Shown one piece after another: positions 26,018 through 34,475 of a stretch of DNA of 64,000 bases. The stretch is taken from the NCBI RefSeq assembly GCF_000383915.1, contig NZ_KB912942.1, positions 752,506-816,505 on the forward strand, written 5' to 3'. The translations under genes and the position numbers were made by a program. Every line of letters begins with the position of its first letter. Position 1 is the stretch's first letter. The stretch comes from Amycolatopsis benzoatilytica AK 16/65 (GTDB lineage Bacteria; Actinomycetota; Actinomycetes; Mycobacteriales; Pseudonocardiaceae). The notes under the pieces are model-generated. The model was not told where the DNA came from and searched no databases. It was given only the letters and a program-made list of their open reading frames with translations.

Positions 26018-27475
26018 CTACGACTTCTCCGACTCCGTTTTCTTCTCCGCATACCGGGAATGCTTGCGGCCGTAGAAGAAGTAGATCAGCAGCCCGAGCA
26101 CGAGCCAGGCGGCGAACCGGAGCCAGGTCAGCACGTCGAGGTTCAGCATCAGGTAGAAGCACGCCAGCGCGGCGATGATCGGCAGCACCGGCGAGAACGG
26201 CACGGTGAACGGCCGGTGCAGATCCGGACGGCGTTTGCGCAGCACCGGCACCGCCAGCGCGACGATGATCATCGCGGACAGCGCGCCGATGCTGACCATG
26301 TCGGCCAGTGCCGAGATCGGCACCAGCGCGGCCAGCACGGCGATCAGCGCCGCTCCGATGATCGTCATCCGGTGCGGAGTGCCCCAGCGGGGGTGTGCGG
26401 TGCCGATCGCTTTCGGCAGCAGTCCGTCGCGGCCCATCGCGAAGCCGATCCGGCCGATGGTGACCAGTTCGACCATCATCACCGAGGTCAGGCCGGTGAC
26501 CGCGCCGAGCGAGATGAGCGCGCCGATCCAGTGCTGGCCGACCCGGTCGAACGCGGCCGCGAGCGGCGCGCCGGTGTCGATCTCGGTGTAGGGGACCATG
26601 CCGGTGAGCACGACCGACACCCCGAGGTAGAGCACCGCGCACACCGCCAGCGCGCCGAGAATGCCGACGCGGAGGTCCTTGCGCGGGTTGAGGGTCTCTT
26701 CGCCGAGGTTCGCGAGCGCTTCGAACCCGGTGTAGGCGAAGAACACGACCGCGGCGGCGGTGACCATGCCGGCGATGCCGTATACCGACTGCTCGAGGCC
26801 GAGCGCGGCCTGGACCACCGGCTGATGCAGTGCGTTCGGGCTGCTCGACGGCGGCTGTGCGGGCGGAATGAACGGGCTGAGGTTCGCGCTTTTCACGAAG
26901 AAGACGCCGACCGCGAGGATCAGCACGCACACCGCGACCTTCACCAGCACCAGCAGGTTCGTGAGCCACGCGGACTCCTTGATGCCGACCACCGCGACCA
27001 CTGTCAGCACCGCGATGATCAGCACCGCGCCGATGTTGACGGTCGCTTCCTCGCCGAACCACTGCGGCGACAGCCCGAGCAGATTGGCCAGGTAGCTGGA
27101 CCAGCTGCGGGACACCACCGACGCACCGAGTGCGAACTCCAGCAGCAGGTCCCAGCCGATGATCCAGGCGAAGACCTCGCCGAGCGTCGCGAACGCATAG
27201 GTGTAGGCGCTGCCCGCGGTCGGCACGCTGGACGCCAGTTCGGCGTAGCAGAGCGCGGCGAGCCCGGCGACCACCGCACCGATCACGAACGACAGCGTGA
27301 CCGACGGCCCGGCGTGTGTCTTCGCTTCGACCCCGGCGAGGGTGAAGATGCCGGTGCCGATGATGATCCCGACACCGAACCCGACCAGGTCGCGTCCCCG
27401 CAGCCGCCGTTTCAGCTCGCCGGAGTCTTGGCGCTTCAGTACCTCGTCGACGTCGAGAGTTCTCCGCACACCCAT
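26018..27475 (-). CDS. APC family cationic amino acid permease
   Basis: 485 residues with about 12 membrane segments. The opening 'LKRRLRGRDLVGFGVGIIIGTGIFTLAG' (TM1 with its unwound GxG segment) and 'AYTGFEALANLGEETLNPRKDLRVGI' (TM6) mark the CAT/YfnA branch of the APC superfamily. It imports amino acids, probably cationic or neutral, with protons or by exchange. It is a single gene whose end is 19 bp from the oxidoreductase stop, and the two-component genes follow its start region divergently ordered on the same strand. Confidence 0.88.
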   Translation of the reverse strand: MGVRRTLDVDEVLKRQDSGELKRRLRGRDLVGFGVGIIIGTGIFTLAGVEAKTHAGPSVTLSFVIGAVVAGLAALCYAELASSVPTAGSAYTYAFATLGEVFAWIIGWDLLLEFALGASVVSRSWSSYLANLLGLSPQWFGEEATVNIGAVLIIAVLTVVAVVGIKESAWLTNLLVLVKVAVCVLILAVGVFFVKSANLSPFIPPAQPPSSSPNALHQPVVQAALGLEQSVYGIAGMVTAAAVVFFAYTGFEALANLGEETLNPRKDLRVGILGALAVCAVLYLGVSVVLTGMVPYTEIDTGAPLAAAFDRVGQHWIGALISLGAVTGLTSVMMVELVTIGRIGFAMGRDGLLPKAIGTAHPRWGTPHRMTIIGAALIAVLAALVPISALADMVSIGALSAMIIVALAVPVLRKRRPDLHRPFTVPFSPVLPIIAALACFYLMLNLDVLTWLRFAAWLVLGLLIYFFYGRKHSRYAEKKTESEKS

Positions 27476-27515
27476 GGGAGAACGTTAGAAGGTCACGGCG
27501 GTCCGCGCAGATCGG

Positions 27516-28169
27516 CTAACCGGGTGGCTCGATTCCGTGGTCCTGGGCGAGGATGGCTGCCTGGACCCGGGAGCGCAGGCCGAGTTTGGCCAGCACCCGC
27601 GACACATGCGTCTTCACCGTCGCTTCGCCGATGAACAGCCGCGTGCCGATCTCGGCGTTCGACGAGCCCGCGCCGAGACAGCCGAGGACTTCGCGCTCGC
27701 GTTCGGTCAGCTCGGCGAGGCCGGCCGGCAGCGCCGGGCGCGACGCCGGAGCACTGGCGAACGCGCTGATCAGCCGCTTCGTGACCTGCGGCGCGAGCAC
27801 CCCTTCGCCGGCCGCGACGAGCCGGACGGCCTCGATCAGCCGGGGTGCCTCGACCGATTTCAGCAGGAACCCGGCGGCCCCGGCGCGCAGCGCGGCGTGC
27901 ACGTATTCGTCGAGGTCGAAGGTGGTGAGCACGAGGACCTCGGCGAGGCCCTCGGCGATCAGCTGGCGGGTGGCGGTGATCCCGTCGGTGCCCGGCATCC
28001 GCACGTCCATCAGGACCACGTCCGGCCGCAGCGCGCGGGCCTGACGCAGCGCGACCTCTCCGTCGGAGGCTTCGCCGACCACTTCGATGCCGTCGGCGTT
28101 GCCGAGGATGAGGGCGAGCCCGGCGCGGATGGCCCCGTGGTCGTCCGCGACGAGGACTCGGATGGTCAT
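27516..28169 (-). CDS. LuxR-type response regulator (NarL/FixJ family)
   Basis: 217 residues. The receiver domain (1-120) carries Asp9-Asp10, phospho-acceptor Asp55 in 'VVLMDVRMPG', and Lys in 'FLLKSVEAPRL'. The C-terminal LuxR helix-turn-helix spans about 147-208 with 'LTEREREVLGCLGAGSSNAEIGTRLFIGEATVKTHVSRVLAKL'. It is phosphorylated by the histidine kinase encoded upstream with a 4-bp overlap. The targets are unknown; no transporter or other obvious target lies in the same operon. Confidence 0.93.
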   Translation of the reverse strand: MTIRVLVADDHGAIRAGLALILGNADGIEVVGEASDGEVALRQARALRPDVVLMDVRMPGTDGITATRQLIAEGLAEVLVLTTFDLDEYVHAALRAGAAGFLLKSVEAPRLIEAVRLVAAGEGVLAPQVTKRLISAFASAPASRPALPAGLAELTEREREVLGCLGAGSSNAEIGTRLFIGEATVKTHVSRVLAKLGLRSRVQAAILAQDHGIEPPG

Positions 28170-29350
28170 GGTCTTCCTTCGGCGAGCGGGAGCACGGCGT
28201 GGACCAGCCAGCCTGGCCCGGACGGACCTGCCTGCAGCGTGCCGCCGACGGCGTGCGCGCGCTCGCGCATGCTGGGCAACCCGTGCCCGGTGCCGTTCGA
28301 CCGCGGCGCTTCGCCGGGCAGTTCGTTGCTGATTTCGACAGTCAGTGCGCCTTCGGCTACCCGCAGCTTCACCGTCACCTGGCCGCCCGGCGCGTGTTTG
28401 ACCGCGTTGGTCAGCGCCTCCTGCGCGATCCGGTACGCGGTCAGATCCACCGCGGTCGGCAGCGCGACGCTGTCGTCCACAGCGGAATCGACCAGGACGG
28501 TCATGCCGGCCGCCCGGGCGGATTCGACCAGCCGGGTCAGTTCGGCGAGGCGGGCCGGCGCGGTCACTTCGTCGGTGGCGGACTCCGACCGCAGCAGGCC
28601 GATCATCGCGCGCATTTCCTCCAGCGCGCGCACGCTGTTCTCCCGCACCGCGACGAGCACGGCCTGCGCGGTTTTCGGATCGTCCGCCATGGACAGTGCG
28701 GCTTCGGACTGGATGGCGATGGCGGACAGGTGCCCGGCGATGACGTCGTGCAGGTCGCGGGCCATCCGCGAGCGTTCGGCCGCCACCGCCGCCTGCCGGT
28801 CCAGCACGGCGATGGTGGCGAGCTGCTCGGCGTTGGCGCGTTCGGTCGCCGCGATGTCGCTCTGCTGGCGCACGTTCGCGCCCCACCACACCGGGACCAG
28901 CAGGAAGGACAGCATGCTGAACGCGCCGAGCATCGCCGCGCGCCAGCCGGACCCGGCGAGGAATCCGAACAGCACGGTCAGCGCGGCCGCGGCGGTGATG
29001 CCGATCAGCACCCGGTTCGTCCGGCGGGAGCCGTAAAGCATCGCGGTGTAGAGGAAATCCGTGTACGCGACGACGATCGGCAGCGACGGGCCCAGGGTGA
29101 TGTCGACGGCCAGCACCGCGGTCGCGACCAGCAGCCCCCACGGCACTTTCCGGCGCAGGAACGAGGTCGCGCACATCGCGGCCAGCTCGGCGAAGCGGAC
29201 CCAGAGCGGGCACACGTCGCCGCCCGGCTGCAGCCGGTGGATGCCGGAGAGGTACACCAGCGTGCCGCCCGCGAACACGGCCAGCGCGATGAGAGCGTTC
29301 TGCTGCCACACCGGAAGGTCGCGCGGCCGGGGGACGTCTCGCAGTCGCAC
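28166..29350 (-). CDS. Sensor histidine kinase (HisKA_3 type)
   Basis: 394 residues from GTG 29350; a GTG 18 bp further upstream is the alternative. About five membrane segments in the first 150 residues form the sensor, with no large extracellular domain. A short coiled coil leads to the DHp motif 'ERSRMARDLHDVIAGHLSAIAIQ', with the phospho-accepting His near 201. The HATPase_c domain has 'QEALTNAVKHAPGG' (N box) and 'GTGHGLPSMRERAHAVGG' (G box). It probably senses a membrane or envelope signal and phosphorylates the LuxR-type regulator with which it overlaps. Confidence 0.9.
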   Translation of the reverse strand: MRLRDVPRPRDLPVWQQNALIALAVFAGGTLVYLSGIHRLQPGGDVCPLWVRFAELAAMCATSFLRRKVPWGLLVATAVLAVDITLGPSLPIVVAYTDFLYTAMLYGSRRTNRVLIGITAAAALTVLFGFLAGSGWRAAMLGAFSMLSFLLVPVWWGANVRQQSDIAATERANAEQLATIAVLDRQAAVAAERSRMARDLHDVIAGHLSAIAIQSEAALSMADDPKTAQAVLVAVRENSVRALEEMRAMIGLLRSESATDEVTAPARLAELTRLVESARAAGMTVLVDSAVDDSVALPTAVDLTAYRIAQEALTNAVKHAPGGQVTVKLRVAEGALTVEISNELPGEAPRSNGTGHGLPSMRERAHAVGGTLQAGPSGPGWLVHAVLPLAEGRP

Positions 29351-29459
29351 CCGACCATGACAGCACACTGCGCCGCGGTATGCGTCCTACGAAATGATGA
29401 CTCCCCGATCGTGCTGTCCGGTGACGCGCGCGCCCGTCCGCAGGCGCGAGAGTGGAAGC

Positions 29460-30050
29460 ATGGACGTGATTCTGGACAGCCCGCTGACCGTCGCGATCGT
29501 CGCGTGCGAGATCGGCTTCTGGCTTTTCATCGCGGCTGGTCTGGTGACCCGTTACGCGCTGCGGAAGCCGAAGGCCGGTGCGGTGCTGCTGACCCTGGTG
29601 CCGGTGGTGGACCTGGTGCTGCTGGTGGTCACCGTGCTCGACCTGCTCGATGGCGCGACGCCGAGCGCGATGCACGGCCTGGCCGCGGTCTACCTGGGTT
29701 TCTCGGTGGTGTTCGGTCCGTCGATGGTGCGCTGGGCCGACGTCCGGTTCGCGCACCGGTTCTCCGGCGGGCCGGCCCCGGTCAAGCCGGCCGGGGCGGC
29801 GAAGGCCCGCCACGAGTGGCGAGAATGGGCGAAATGCGTGCTGGCCTGCGCGATCAGCGCCGGGCTGCTGCTGCTCGCGATCCTGATCGTCGGCAATCCG
29901 GAGCAGGCCGCGCCGCTGTGGGGCTGGCTGCCGCAACTGGGCGCGGTCATCGCGGTCTGGTTCCTGGCCGGTCCGCTGTGGCAGCAGGTGTTCGGCTCGT
30001 CCAGGAAGAAAGCGGACGTCTCGGAGCGGAAAGAAGACGCGCGCCGATGA
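29460..30050 (+). CDS. Hypothetical multi-pass membrane protein
   Basis: 196 residues with about five or six hydrophobic segments (near 8-30, 42-62, 68-86, 125-146 and 155-178), a cytosolic-looking loop 'RFAHRFSGGPAPVKPAGAAKARHEWREWAK', and a charged C-terminal tail. I do not recognise the family with certainty. ATG 29460 is favoured by 'GAGAGTGGAAGC' upstream and because the residues before it look non-coding. It is divergent from the histidine kinase and overlaps the next small gene (ATGA), forming a pair. Confidence 0.65.
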   Translation: MDVILDSPLTVAIVACEIGFWLFIAAGLVTRYALRKPKAGAVLLTLVPVVDLVLLVVTVLDLLDGATPSAMHGLAAVYLGFSVVFGPSMVRWADVRFAHRFSGGPAPVKPAGAAKARHEWREWAKCVLACAISAGLLLLAILIVGNPEQAAPLWGWLPQLGAVIAVWFLAGPLWQQVFGSSRKKADVSERKEDARR

Positions 30051-30250
30051 TCGAGCTGATCGGCATCCTGCTGGTGGTGCAGGGCGGCGGCGGGCTGATC
30101 AACCGGCTCGCCGGGGCGGGCCACCCGAGCTGGTTCGTCCAGTTGCACGTCCTGCCCGCGCAGTTCCACGTCGTCGCGAGCCTCGTCCTGCTCGCCGCGG
30201 GCGTGGCGGTGCTGTTCGCGCACCAAGCCCGGAAACGCCGTCGCGGCTGA
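30047..30250 (+). CDS. Small membrane protein
   Basis: 67 residues with two membrane segments (about 3-19 and 38-60) and a basic C-terminus (HQARKRRRG). It overlaps the previous gene's stop by 4 bp (ATGA) and so is very likely translated with it. No family is recognised; the pair may form a small complex. Confidence 0.65.
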   Translation: MIELIGILLVVQGGGGLINRLAGAGHPSWFVQLHVLPAQFHVVASLVLLAAGVAVLFAHQARKRRRG

Positions 30251-30273
30251 GCGCCGGAGGTATCCTCGAAGAC

Positions 30274-30645
30274 ATGGCGACTGGGCCGGTCGTGCTGTTT
30301 GCCGTGGTCAGCGTGGCGCCTTCGGCGCTGTGCTGGGCGGTGCTGCGCCTGCCCGCGCTGTGCCGGCGGCTGCGCCGCGCCGCTCCGGTGCCGTCCGGTC
30401 CGCCGATCGAGCAGGTGGCCGCGGATCTGCGCCGGGTTCGCCGGACGCTGGCCGCGCTGCCGCCCGGAACGCCCGCGGCGCGCCGGATCGGCGCCCGGCA
30501 GGCGTACGACGAACTGCTGGTCACGGCCTGCCGGGAAATCGGCGTGGCGGACCGGTTCGCCGCGGTCCCGGAAGGGATCGAACGGGACCTGGAACGGCTG
30601 CGGCTGGAGGAATCGCTGAGCCGTAAAGGATTCGTGCTCTCCTGA
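30274..30645 (+). CDS. Small hypothetical protein with one membrane anchor
   Basis: 123 residues. A hydrophobic N-terminal segment (about 5-28) is followed by a cytosolic helical part with 'PIEQVAADLRRVRRTLAALPPGTPAARRIGARQAYDELLVTACREIGV'. Similar short proteins occur in other actinobacteria, but I know of no function. It starts 23 bp after the small membrane-protein gene and lies 21 bp before the phosphotransferase gene, so it may be part of one transcript. Confidence 0.65.
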   Translation: MATGPVVLFAVVSVAPSALCWAVLRLPALCRRLRRAAPVPSGPPIEQVAADLRRVRRTLAALPPGTPAARRIGARQAYDELLVTACREIGVADRFAAVPEGIERDLERLRLEESLSRKGFVLS

Positions 30646-30666
30646 GCGGGGTGGCAGGATGCCCGG

Positions 30667-31635
30667 GTGGACTTCCAGCCCAAAGACCGGCCTGCCGACG
30701 CGTTCCAGCGATCTCTCACCGCGGATCAGATCGAACTCGTGTGCCGCCGGATGCTGGGCAGCAGTGCCCGCTCCGCGGTCGAGCTCGGCTGGGGCGGGTA
30801 CAACACGACCTACCGGGTCGAGCTCGCCGACGGTCCGGTGATTCTGCGCGTCGCCCCGGAACCCGCACGGCAGACGCGGATCGAGCACGAATTCATGCGC
30901 AACGAGTACTTTGCCGCACCGTATTTCGCACCGATTGGCGCGTTGTTGCCGAGGACTCTCGCGGCCGATTTCACCCATCAGGCGATCGGCCGCGACTACG
31001 TTCTGCAGGAGGTGCTGCCGGGCCAGCCCGGGCCGGAAATGCTGTCCGCGCGGGAGCCGGCCGCGCGGGTGCCGTATTTCCACCGGCTCGGCGAGATCAC
31101 CCGGGCGATCCACGAGGTGCGCGGGCCGGGCTTCGGGTTGGTGGCGGGGCCGCACTTCGAGAGCTGGAGCGAGGCGCTGGTCTCGTACTTCCTGGACAAC
31201 GCCGAGGATGCCGAGGACGCCGGGCTCGACGGGGCCGATCTGCGGGAGGTCGCGGCGTGCGCTTCGCGGGATGCCGACCTGCTCGACGAGATCACCGAGC
31301 CGCGGCTGCTGCACGGAGATCTGTGGCATGTGAACGTGATGCTGACGCCGGAGCTGGACATCGTCGGGGTGTTCGACCACGACCGCAGCTGGTGGGGAGA
31401 TCCGGCGGCGGATTGGACTGTCCACATGGCGTCGGCGAAGCCGGGGACGGAGCGGGACGCGTTCTGGGACACCTACGGGCGGCCTTCGTCCTCGCCGGAG
31501 GCTCGGCGGCGGGGGTTGTACTACCGGGCCCGGCACATCGGTGCGGTGCGGCTGGAGCGGCAGCGGCTGGGCAAGGAAGGGCGGGTCGAGGAGTCCTATC
31601 CGGAGATGGCCGAGGTGCTGGCCGAGCTGGCTTGA
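30667..31635 (+). CDS. Aminoglycoside phosphotransferase-like kinase (APH family)
   Basis: 322 residues of the APH/protein-kinase-like fold. An N-lobe 'VELGWGGYNTTYRVELADGPVILRVAP' (nucleotide-binding) precedes the catalytic loop 'HGDLWHVNVML' at 216-226 (Brenner motif HGDxxxxN), and 'VFDHDRSWWGDPAAD' near 235-248 supplies the metal-binding Asp. Family members phosphorylate small molecules: antibiotics, homoserine, fructosamines and others. Nothing here points to resistance. It starts with GTG and ends 29 bp before hairpin R5. Confidence 0.85.
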   Translation: MDFQPKDRPADAFQRSLTADQIELVCRRMLGSSARSAVELGWGGYNTTYRVELADGPVILRVAPEPARQTRIEHEFMRNEYFAAPYFAPIGALLPRTLAADFTHQAIGRDYVLQEVLPGQPGPEMLSAREPAARVPYFHRLGEITRAIHEVRGPGFGLVAGPHFESWSEALVSYFLDNAEDAEDAGLDGADLREVAACASRDADLLDEITEPRLLHGDLWHVNVMLTPELDIVGVFDHDRSWWGDPAADWTVHMASAKPGTERDAFWDTYGRPSSSPEARRRGLYYRARHIGAVRLERQRLGKEGRVEESYPEMAEVLAELA

Positions 31636-31664
31636 CCGTCTCGGCAGCGGTCGGTGCCGGGAAG

Positions 31665-31715
31665 CCGTGAAGGGAACATTGAGGGACTCTGAGTCCCTCA
31701 ATGTTCCCTTCACGG
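31665..31715. repeat. Hairpin repeat copy R5 (paired variant)
   Basis: A perfect 24-bp stem with a CTG loop. The consensus GGGCCCCTTGAGG is replaced by GGGAACATTGAGG, and the other arm is changed to match (CCTCAATGTTCCC), four or more paired substitutions. It separates the convergent kinase and DUF3592 genes. Confidence 0.95.
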
Positions 31716-31728
31716 ACCAAACCGGGGA

Positions 31729-32673
31729 TCAGAGAGAAGGGTCTGAGCCGCGCAGAGCGGCCCACCAGAAGCCGAAGGCCGCGATCAGCACGGTGACGGT
31801 CAGCCAGCCGGCCAAGCCGCTTCCGTCCACGAAAGCCCAGAAGGCGCCTACGACCGGTGCTACGGCCAGGGCCGGCAGGTCTGCCCGGAACTGCCGCGGC
31901 AGCCCGACCGGGCTGGCAGCTGCGGCCGCCCGTGCCTCGTCCGGGGCGGACGGGTTGTCCGTTCGGCGGCCGCGCGGCTCGGTCGTGCGCACCGCACCTG
32001 CCGGGTACAGCACTTCGCCGTCGATGCGGACCGCGACGTGCCGGTCGGTACGGAGGTCGCCCAATACCTCGACTCGTGCCGGGGAGGGCAGGCCGATCAG
32101 AGCCGGCGAGAAGTACACCGGGATCCACTTCGGCGTCGCGGTGTCGGTCTCCAGCCACGAGCGGGTCAGCAAACCGCGCTGGACCTTCAGCCGCCGCATG
32201 GGCACCGAGGCACCCGGCTTCCGCCGCGACGGCTGCACGAAGCGCGTGAAAATCAGGAATCCGTCCACTGCCAGCATCGCCAGCGCCGACACGACAGTGA
32301 CCGTCGCGTAGGTGCTCGCCCGGTCGGCGGTGACCAGCGGGGTCGCGCCGGGGGCGACCGCGCGGGACGGCGCCGCCGGGTCGTAGCGGACCGGGACCTT
32401 GGCGCCGAGCGCCGGGGGAGTGGTGTCCAGCTCGACCGCTGCGCTCGCCTCCGGCTGGTCGGGTACCGGGAACCGCACGGTGATCGTGCTGTCGTCGACG
32501 CGGGCCACGACGCCGACCGCGTTCGCGCTCAACCCTTGCAGCCGGGCACGGGTGCCGTTGTACTCCAGCAGTTGCACCACGAACACCACCGCGCACGCGA
32601 GGAACACCAGCGCACTCGCCGCGAGGATGTGCCGTATCGGCCGCAGCTGCAGGAACTTCCGCACAGATCTCAC
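31729..32673 (-). CDS. DUF3592 family membrane protein
   Basis: 314 residues. An N-terminal membrane segment (about 13-37) is followed by an extracytoplasmic beta domain with 'GVVARVDDSTITVRFPVPDQPEASAAVELDTTPPALGAKVPVRYDPAAPSRA', the DUF3592 signature. A second membrane segment (about 125-148), a basic cytosolic linker and two C-terminal membrane segments (around 270-310) complete it. The function of DUF3592 is unknown. It is separated from the peptide-transporter operon by a strong terminator. Confidence 0.8.
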   Translation of the reverse strand: MRSVRKFLQLRPIRHILAASALVFLACAVVFVVQLLEYNGTRARLQGLSANAVGVVARVDDSTITVRFPVPDQPEASAAVELDTTPPALGAKVPVRYDPAAPSRAVAPGATPLVTADRASTYATVTVVSALAMLAVDGFLIFTRFVQPSRRKPGASVPMRRLKVQRGLLTRSWLETDTATPKWIPVYFSPALIGLPSPARVEVLGDLRTDRHVAVRIDGEVLYPAGAVRTTEPRGRRTDNPSAPDEARAAAAASPVGLPRQFRADLPALAVAPVVGAFWAFVDGSGLAGWLTVTVLIAAFGFWWAALRGSDPSL

Positions 32674-32690
32674 CTTAACTGTCTAAAAAG

Positions 32691-32725
32691 GAAGGAGCGG
32701 CGCGGGGAGTCCGCGCCGCTCCTTC
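32691..32725 (-). terminator. Intrinsic terminator of the peptide ABC operon
   Basis: GAAGGAGCGGCGCGG and CCGCGCCGCTCCTTC form a perfect 15-bp stem with a 5-nt loop. In the minus direction it starts 18 bp after the binding-protein stop and is followed at once by CTTTTTAG, a textbook factor-independent terminator. Confidence 0.95.
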
Positions 32726-32743
32726 GTTCCCGCTAGGGGAAGG

Positions 32744-34435
32744 TCACTTCATGAACCCGATCTTGGGGTAGTCGTACGGGTTGTTCGCGTAGCCCGGCGA
32801 ACCGAAGTTGGCCACCGTCTTGCGAACGGCGAAGGCACCGACCGACTGGAAGATCGGAAGCTGGTGGCCCAGCGCCCAGATCTCCTTGTCCGCGGCGTTG
32901 ATGTCCGCGGCGCGCTGCGTGTCGTCCAGTTCCTGGGCCGCCTTGTCGAGCAGCTGGTTCAGCTGGTCGTCGCCGATGCGGCCGTAGTTCTGGTTGATGT
33001 TCTTCGGGTCCAGGTAGTAGATGCCCTTGCTGCCGCCGATCGGGAACGAGTTCGAGATCCAGCGGAACAGCGTGAGGTCGAAGTTGCCGACGTTCACGTA
33101 GTTCTTGAAGAACTCGGTCGACGGGACCGCGACGATGTCGATGCCCACGCCGATCGCCTTCAGCTGCGACTGCAGGATCTGGGCGGTCTGCTGGCTGATC
33201 GGGGTGCCGGTCGGGATCACCAGGCGCAGCTTCAGCTGCTTGCCGTCCTTGGCGCGCAGGTCGCCGGACTGCTTCCAGCCCAGCTTGTCCAGCTCGGCCT
33301 TGGCCGCGTTCTGGTCGAACTTGTACGGGCCGCTGTTGTCCTCGTAGGTCTTCGAACCCTTGAGGTACAGGTGGTTGCCGATCGGCGTGGTGTCCTTCTG
33401 CATCTGGCCGAGGATCGACTTGGCGATGGTCACCGTGTCGACGCCGCGCATGACCGCCAGCCGCAGGTCCTTGTCCGCGAGGATCGAGGACGAGGCACCG
33501 TTGAGCGTCATGTGCGTGTAGTCGGGGTAGGCCGACTGGCGCACCACCGCGTTCGGGTCCGCCTGGGCCCGCTTGAACGCGTTGATGTCGTTGTTCAGCG
33601 GGTAGTAGTCAATCTGCCCGTTGGCGAACGCATCCGCCAGCGCGGGACGGTCCACGACCTTGTAGGTCACGGTGTCCAGCTTCGGCTTGTCACCCCACCA
33701 GTTCGGGTCGCGCTCGAAGACCGCGGTCTTCGCCGTCGGGTCGACGCTCTTGATCTTGAACGGGCCCGCGGTGATCAGCGCCTTCTGCGCCCAGCCCTTG
33801 TTGAAGGTGTTCGCGTCGCTGTTGAGCTCCTTCGGGTACAGCGGCGAGAACAGCGACTTCCACTCCGCGAAGTGCTTGCCGAAGGTCACCTTGACGTCAA
33901 GGTCGTCAGTGCCCTTTTCGACTTTGGTGATGTCCTCGTAGCCGGTGGTGCTGGAGACCTGGTAGGCGGTGTCCTTGCCGTTGAGCGCCTTGGCTTGCGC
34001 GGCGAAGTCCTCCCAGGAGAACTGGCGCCCGTTGCTCCACTTGGCCTTCGGGTTGATCTTGTACTCGATGACCTGCGGGTCCTTGCTGACGATCTCGGCC
34101 GAGGTCAGGTAGTTCTTGTCCAGGCCGACCGTCGAGTCCGCGTTCTGCGGGAACGGGTAGGGCAGGATCGCACCGAACATGCTGGCGCCGTCCAGGACCG
34201 TGCCGTCGACCTCGTTGTAGTTCCAGTTGTCCGGCAGCTGGTCGACCGGCCACTTGAAGTCGCCGCCGTCCTTCAGCTTGTCCAGCGGCTGCTCGTTGAT
34301 GTCCGCGGTCTTGACGCTCGACGTGCCGGTGTCCTGCAGCCCTTTGCCGTCGCTGCCGCTGCCGCCGCCGCAAGCGGCGAGCAGGAGCCCCAGAGCGGCA
34401 ACGGGGGCCACGAGTGCGGCCATTCTCCGTCGCAT
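32744..34435 (-). CDS. Peptide ABC transporter substrate-binding lipoprotein (family 5)
   Basis: 563 residues, typical of DppA/OppA-like proteins. The lipobox 'LLAAC' places the lipidated Cys at residue 22. The mature part has the SBP_bac_5 landmarks 'FAAQAKALNGKDTAY', 'AGPFKIKSVDPTAKTAVFERDPNWWGDKPKLDTVTYKVV' and 'LRLAVMRGVDTVTIAKSIL'. It captures oligopeptides or related solutes outside the membrane. The inner ATG (34435) was chosen because AAGAAGGAAGG precedes it and the upstream 16 residues have no signal character. It is the last gene of the operon, which is unusual; the binding protein is more often first. Confidence 0.9.
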   Translation of the reverse strand: MRRRMAALVAPVAALGLLLAACGGGSGSDGKGLQDTGTSSVKTADINEQPLDKLKDGGDFKWPVDQLPDNWNYNEVDGTVLDGASMFGAILPYPFPQNADSTVGLDKNYLTSAEIVSKDPQVIEYKINPKAKWSNGRQFSWEDFAAQAKALNGKDTAYQVSSTTGYEDITKVEKGTDDLDVKVTFGKHFAEWKSLFSPLYPKELNSDANTFNKGWAQKALITAGPFKIKSVDPTAKTAVFERDPNWWGDKPKLDTVTYKVVDRPALADAFANGQIDYYPLNNDINAFKRAQADPNAVVRQSAYPDYTHMTLNGASSSILADKDLRLAVMRGVDTVTIAKSILGQMQKDTTPIGNHLYLKGSKTYEDNSGPYKFDQNAAKAELDKLGWKQSGDLRAKDGKQLKLRLVIPTGTPISQQTAQILQSQLKAIGVGIDIVAVPSTEFFKNYVNVGNFDLTLFRWISNSFPIGGSKGIYYLDPKNINQNYGRIGDDQLNQLLDKAAQELDDTQRAADINAADKEIWALGHQLPIFQSVGAFAVRKTVANFGSPGYANNPYDYPKIGFMK

Positions 34436-34475
34436 GTGTCTACCTTCCTTCTTCTGGTGTGCCAACGGATTGTGG

